In this document: positions 60,551 through 64,000 of the stretch, piece by piece | How the letters are laid out: each line of letters opens with the position of its first letter | Numbering within the stretch: the stretch's first letter is position 1 | Assembly: GCA_963756525.1 (NCBI GenBank) | Contig: CAVWNR010000001.1 | Coordinates: 744,001-808,000 of the forward strand | DNA length: 64,000 bases | Origin: CAVWNR01 sp963756525 | Lineage (GTDB): Bacteria; Actinomycetota; Actinomycetes; Mycobacteriales; Jatrophihabitantaceae | Reading direction: 5' to 3' | The notes under the pieces: model-generated | Told to the model about the DNA's origin: nothing | Databases searched by the model: none | What the model saw: only the letters and a program-made list of their open reading frames with translations | Program-made: the position numbers and the translations under genes

Positions 60551-60916
60551 ATGGCGGTCCGCTACCTGTCCGACCCGGAGCTGGTGCGGCTGTCGACGTG
60601 GCCGGGCGAGATCGCGGCCGAGGATGCGGTCACCTTCTTCACGCTGTCGGGCAACGACCTGTCGTGGATCGCGGGCTTGAACCGCGCCGAGAAGCCGCCT
60701 CGGTGTGTCGGTCCAGCTGTGTGCCCTGCCCTGCCGTGGCTGGGCTGGATCCCGGACGATCTCGGCGCATGCCCGGTGGCGGCGCTCGATCGCCGGGCCG
60801 CCGCGTTAGCGATCGCACCGGACGACGTTGCTGTGCTGCTGGCGGAGCGCGGACGTCGACATATCCTCGCTGATCGGGATGGGTCGATCTGCACCGAGCT
60901 AGGACTTGTTTGTTGA
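60551..60916 (+). pseudogene. Tn3-family transposase, N-terminal remnant (DUF4158)
   Basis: ATG 60551 with GGAGG upstream. MAVRYLSDPELVRLSTWPGE, DAVTFFTLSGNDLSWIAGLN and CPALPWLGWIPDDLGACPVA match the DUF4158 N-terminal domain of Tn3-type transposases. After about 105 residues the similarity ends and a stop follows at 60916; the roughly 900-residue remainder is absent and a DoxX gene follows. Within the fragment the EKPPRCVGPAV segment also looks degraded. Confidence 0.65.
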
Positions 60917-61002
60917 ACACGCAACCGCGAGACTCGGCGCGGGGACCTGCCGGCCGCGCCGACCGGAGCGGCCCGGGCCCATTTCAGCCTTCGGGAGGTC
61001 GG

Positions 61003-61593
61003 ATGAGTGTGGGCCGGTTGGCGGCGCGGGTGGTGATCGGTGGCCTGTTCGTCGGGCACGGCACGCAAAAGCTATTCGGCTGGTTCGGTGGCCCAGGCCG
61101 CGCCGGCACCGAAGCCATGATGGACTCCCTGCAGATGCGCCCGGCCAAGGTGCACGCCCTGGCCGCCGGCCTGACCGAGACCGCCAGCGGCGCGCTGCTA
61201 GCCGCCGGCCTGGCCACCCCGGCCGCCGCCGCCGGCATCACCGGGGTGATGAGCACCGCGATCGCGAAGGTGCACCGGCCCAACGGGCCGTGGGCGGCCA
61301 ACGGCGGCTGGGAGTACAACGCGGTGCTCATCGCCGCGGTGACCGCCTTAGCGGACAGCGGCCCGGGCAACCTGTCACTCGATCATGCGCTGAACATCGA
61401 GCGGCGCGGGCCGCGCTGGGCGCTGGCCGCGTTCGGCACCGGCATCGGCGCCGCGGCGCTCACCATGGCCACCGCCCGACGAGCCGCACAGGCCAAGTCC
61501 GAGCAGACGCCGCCGGCCACCCCGCCGACCGAGGCCGTCGCCGGCGACCCCACCACCACCGACGCCACCCCGGACCCCGGCTCATCCTCCTGA
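61003..61593 (+). CDS. DoxX-family membrane protein
   Basis: 196 residues. ATG 61003 is preceded by GGGAGG. RVVIGGLFVGHGTQKLFGWF, ALAAGLTETASGALLAAGL, and AKVHRPNGPWAANGGWEYN are the DoxX signature; four helices are followed by a Pro/Thr/Ala-rich tail of about 40 residues. Intact in an otherwise decayed area. A role in redox or membrane stress is usual for the family but not shown here. Confidence 0.88.
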   Translation: MSVGRLAARVVIGGLFVGHGTQKLFGWFGGPGRAGTEAMMDSLQMRPAKVHALAAGLTETASGALLAAGLATPAAAAGITGVMSTAIAKVHRPNGPWAANGGWEYNAVLIAAVTALADSGPGNLSLDHALNIERRGPRWALAAFGTGIGAAALTMATARRAAQAKSEQTPPATPPTEAVAGDPTTTDATPDPGSSS

Positions 61594-61905
61594 TCCGGCG
61601 CCCGGAGAAATCACCCGGGGCCCCTGCAACCTTCTACCACGTCCGCATCAGCGCCGAGTACCGGAGACTGGGTCAGCGCAGACTGGCCGGTCTCGATTCG
61701 CGCACCGCCGGTTTCGCGGGCTTACGGCGCACGTCAGCGTGCTGCCGCCGGTACGGGTAGGAGACCCGCTCCGTCTGTGGCGCGGTGCGACGCGGGCAGG
61801 CACGCGGCGGCGGCCGCGGTGCGGTTTCGACCGGTCGTGTGACAGGTCCGTTGCGGCTCTCTTGCCTCGGGTGCGTGACGGGCGGCAGAGTTGGACGACG
61901 GCGCG
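61594..61905. other. Gene-free stretch
   Basis: About 310 bp between the DoxX gene and the 3' end of vapC; convergent transcription meets here. No supported gene or strong hairpin seen. Confidence 0.45.
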
Positions 61906-62316
61906 TTACGCACGCAGCGACGCGTCGTCCAGGTCGATGCCGATGACCTGCGCCACTCGGTCAAGGTCAACGTCCTGAGCCAGCAGTGCAGCCCGCCGTC
62001 GCCAGGCAACCGCCGCGATCATGCAATCGATCATGCCGCGCGGAGTGACTCCCGCGCGCCGGCACCGTCGGTAAATCTTCGTCGCCGCGTCGAAGTCGGT
62101 TGTCGCGTCGAAACCGAGCCGCTCGGCTCGCAATAGCAGTCGGCGTAGCTGGTCTTCTCGCGCGTCGTTGCGGGCGCCGGCCAGCACCTCCATGACGACC
62201 GGTTCGGTAACCACGAGCGGGCCGTCTGTGGTGATGAGTTCGGTGAGCCGCTGGTCCACAGGGCTTCCGGTGGCCCGGTCAAATTCGACCCATGCAGAGG
62301 TATCGGCAAGGATCAT
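61906..62316 (-). CDS. vapC: VapC-type PIN-domain toxin
   Basis: 136 residues. ATG 62316 starts with the PIN motif MILADTSAWVEFDRATG (first acidic residue), then VTEPVVMEVLAGARN (Glu), RGMIDCMIAAVAWRRRA (Asp) and LLAQDVDLDRVAQ (last Asp), the four acidic residues of an RNase active site. It follows vapB with a 7-bp gap. VapC toxins cleave tRNA or rRNA when the antitoxin is degraded; the target is unknown. The 157-residue frame from 62379 would overlap vapB and is not needed. Confidence 0.92.
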   Translation of the reverse strand: MILADTSAWVEFDRATGSPVDQRLTELITTDGPLVVTEPVVMEVLAGARNDAREDQLRRLLLRAERLGFDATTDFDAATKIYRRCRRAGVTPRGMIDCMIAAVAWRRRAALLAQDVDLDRVAQVIGIDLDDASLRA

Positions 62317-62323
62317 GCCGCGG

Positions 62324-62536
62324 TCACGCGGCGCCGCGAGGAACGGTGTCTGCCGAGATCTTGCCGATCGCGTGTGCACCCCGCATGGCCAGCGCCTCCT
62401 CCCGAGTCATCGGCTGACCAGCCAGATGACGCAGCGCGAGTTCGACCGCCTCGGTCTTGGTGTGGACGCCGTAGCGGTCCATGATCACGCGGACGTAGTC
62501 ATCTTCGATCTCGATGTTGGTGCGCCTCTTCGACAT
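62324..62536 (-). CDS. vapB: VapB-type antitoxin
   Basis: 70 residues from ATG 62536. RRTNIEIEDDYVRVIMDRYG forms the ribbon-helix-helix strand and first helix, and TKTEAVELALRHLAG the second, the DUF2191/VapB pattern. The C-terminal MTREEALAMRGAHAIG wraps the toxin. It is translated first, as usual for type II systems, and should repress its own promoter by binding the palindrome just upstream. Confidence 0.9.
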   Translation of the reverse strand: MSKRRTNIEIEDDYVRVIMDRYGVHTKTEAVELALRHLAGQPMTREEALAMRGAHAIGKISADTVPRGAA

Positions 62537-62571
62537 ACACATATTATACACCTAGCGTGTATTATGCGTGT
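62537..62571. promoter_or_regulatory. VapBC operator palindrome with embedded -10 box
   Basis: ACACATATTATACAC (62537-62551) and GTGTATTATGCGTGT (62557-62571) are inverted arms agreeing at 12 of 15 places around CTAGC. On the minus strand the left arm contains TATAAT, so binding of VapB would cover the -10 box. The site abuts the vapB start codon, implying a very short or leaderless message. The AT-rich sequence stands out in this GC-rich window. Confidence 0.7.
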
Positions 62572-62733
62572 ACCACTCGATGTCGAGTATCGATCCGGCC
62601 ACAACGAACGGTCGGTTCGCATGAGGGGAAGTAAGGCCCACCCAGCGGCGTAATCGTCACCGCGGGCCGGGCGTCGGCGGAGCTAGCCGCGTTGCGCGAC
62701 GTCCGGGCGGTGAACCGATGTGGCAGCCATGGG

Positions 62734-64000
62734 CTACCGCGCCGGCTCCCTGGACGCCGGCTGACCAGCGATCTGCCCGGCAGGCGCCGCGCCCTTGGGC
62801 AGTCCGACGGCTGCGAGGAGGAAGGTCGCGGCCAGGACCGCGGCCATCACGTAGAACACGGTCTGGGTTGAGTGCGCGAAGGCGAGCTGCACCTGGTGGA
62901 CCAAGTCCGGTGCGTGCCGGCCGGCGCCGGCCGAGCCGCCCGACGCGGACAGCGACCCGGCGGCCTGGTGCGCATCGGCCGGCGGACGCCGTGCTGGATC
63001 AGCGCGGCGGCGACGTTGGCCTTGTTCTGGATCAGCAGGATGGTGCCGAGCACCGCCATGCCGAGGCTGGCGCCGAAGTTGCGGCCGGTCTGGGTGAGCC
63101 CGGTGACCTCGCTGTAGCCGCTGCGCGGGGCCCGGTTGACCGCATCGGTGCTCGCCGGTCCCAGCATCAGCCCGACTCCGGCCCCGGCGATCGCGATGTA
63201 GAGCCACTGCGCGCTCAGCGAAAGATCGGTGAGCTTGCCGGCGATCAGGTAGAACCCGATGGCCCGATCGCCGCACCGACCACTACCGGCAGCCTGGCGC
63301 CCCGCCGATCCAGCAGTCGACCACCGATCTGCGCGGCGATCACGAACCCGATGAAGAACCACATCAGGTACAGGCCGGTGTCGGAGGCGCTAGTACCCAG
63401 CGCCGCCTGCGAGTACAGGCTGGCGAAGCAGAAGAACGGCACGAACACCACCGACATCGTCGTGAGCACGACGGTGTCGACGGCGAACCCGCGGTCGGCG
63501 AAGATCCGCAGTTGCAGCAGCGGGGCGGGCGCCCGCAGTTCCCACGCGACGAACGCGGCGGCGGTCACCGCGCCGGCGGCCAGGCATGCCCAGGTGGCGG
63601 CTGCGTGCCAACCCCACACGCTGGACTGCTGCAGTCCCAGCACGATCAGTCCCATGGCGAGCGAGATGAGCACCGCGCCGGGATAGTCCAGCCGGCCCCG
63701 GTGCCGCTCCTCGTCGGGCTTGGAGATCCAGATGAGGATCAGCGCGATCACCGCGACCGGCACGTTGATCCAGAAGATCGCCCGCCAGGTCCACGCGGTG
63801 AGGTAGCCGCCGGCGATCGGGCCGATCGCCGTCATCGCCCCGGTGATCCCGAAGAAGATCGCCATTGCCCGGCCGCGCTCGGCGATCGGGAAGGAGGCGA
63901 CGACGATCCCGACCGCCGCGGGGAACAGCAGCGCGCCGAAGATCCCCTGCCCGACCCGGAAGCCGATGATCCACGCCTCCGCCGCTGCGCCGCTCGGGCT
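62734..64000 (-). pseudogene. DHA2-type MFS multidrug transporter, frameshifted and cut by window edge
   Basis: Enters from the right edge: VGQGIFGALLFPAAVGIVVA, then AIGPIAGGYLTAWTWRAIFW (motif C of the 14-helix drug/proton antiporters), PDEERHRGRLDYPGAVL and helices down to about 63260. There the frame breaks; LTDLSLSAQWLYIAIAGAGV and YSEVTGLTQTGRNFGASLGM continue in a second frame. After about 63000 the last helix (TVFYVMAAVLAATFLLAAVG) lies in a third, ending at 62734. Two indels make it non-functional as written. The N-terminus lies beyond the window. Confidence 0.8.

Overview
The window is high-GC DNA with the codon use and gene order of an actinobacterium. The left half carries amt-glnB-glnD, gltB, pyk and tesB, an ANTAR response regulator (PdtaR type), a branched-chain amino acid ABC transporter, then polA, rpsA and coaE. 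The same neighbourhood is familiar from Mycobacterium, Streptomyces and Frankia-like genomes. Genus cannot be fixed from the sequence; a Frankia/Jatrophihabitans/Sporichthya-like lineage is a guess.

Core part (about 1.2-32.0 kb): nitrogen assimilation (ammonium channel, PII, PII-modifying GlnD, glutamate synthase large subunit without gltD beside it), pyruvate kinase, acyl-CoA thioesterase II, a PLP decarboxylase, a tRNA next to a HTH/LAGLIDADG-type protein, the RNA-binding response regulator, the five-gene liv operon, polA, two Uma2-type genes, a methyltransferase, a KstD-like flavoprotein, rpsA with a good promoter, coaE, and a tRNA-Gly/Cys/Val cluster. Most of these genes are intact with tightly coupled starts (ATGA overlaps in amt/glnB and along livH-M-G-F). 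The exceptions are a Uma2 gene with a single-base frameshift in a C6 tract and a GNAT gene with an in-frame amber codon. The extreme left edge is a TnsB/Mu-type transposase fragment with a possible TnsA remnant butting against amt.

Accessory part (32.0-64.0 kb, starting right after tRNA-Val): intact genes are a GntR regulator divergent from a 1379-residue LAxTG-anchored surface protein, a PBP4-type carboxypeptidase, a cytochrome P450, a secreted beta-helix/Ig-like protein, a DoxX protein, a ParB-like hypothetical and a VapBC pair. Between them lies a graveyard: two related HTH-module proteins, a CPBP protease, an aromatic-ring FAD monooxygenase, a LuxR N-terminus fused to a carotenoid oxygenase C-terminus, a frameshifted MFS pump next to the P450, a LuxR C-terminal remnant, a Tn3 transposase N-terminal remnant, an integrase tail, and an MFS gene cut by the right edge.

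The most striking structure is at 54.1-59.4 kb. An IS1380-type transposase gene is split into two halves by a 3.88-kb insert that encodes only two overlapping tyrosine recombinases (421 and 830 residues). Joining the flanks restores the transposase reading frame with no target duplication, so the insert reads as a minimal two-recombinase mobile element with defined ends, comparable in layout to Tn554 TnpA/TnpB but without a visible tnpC or cargo.
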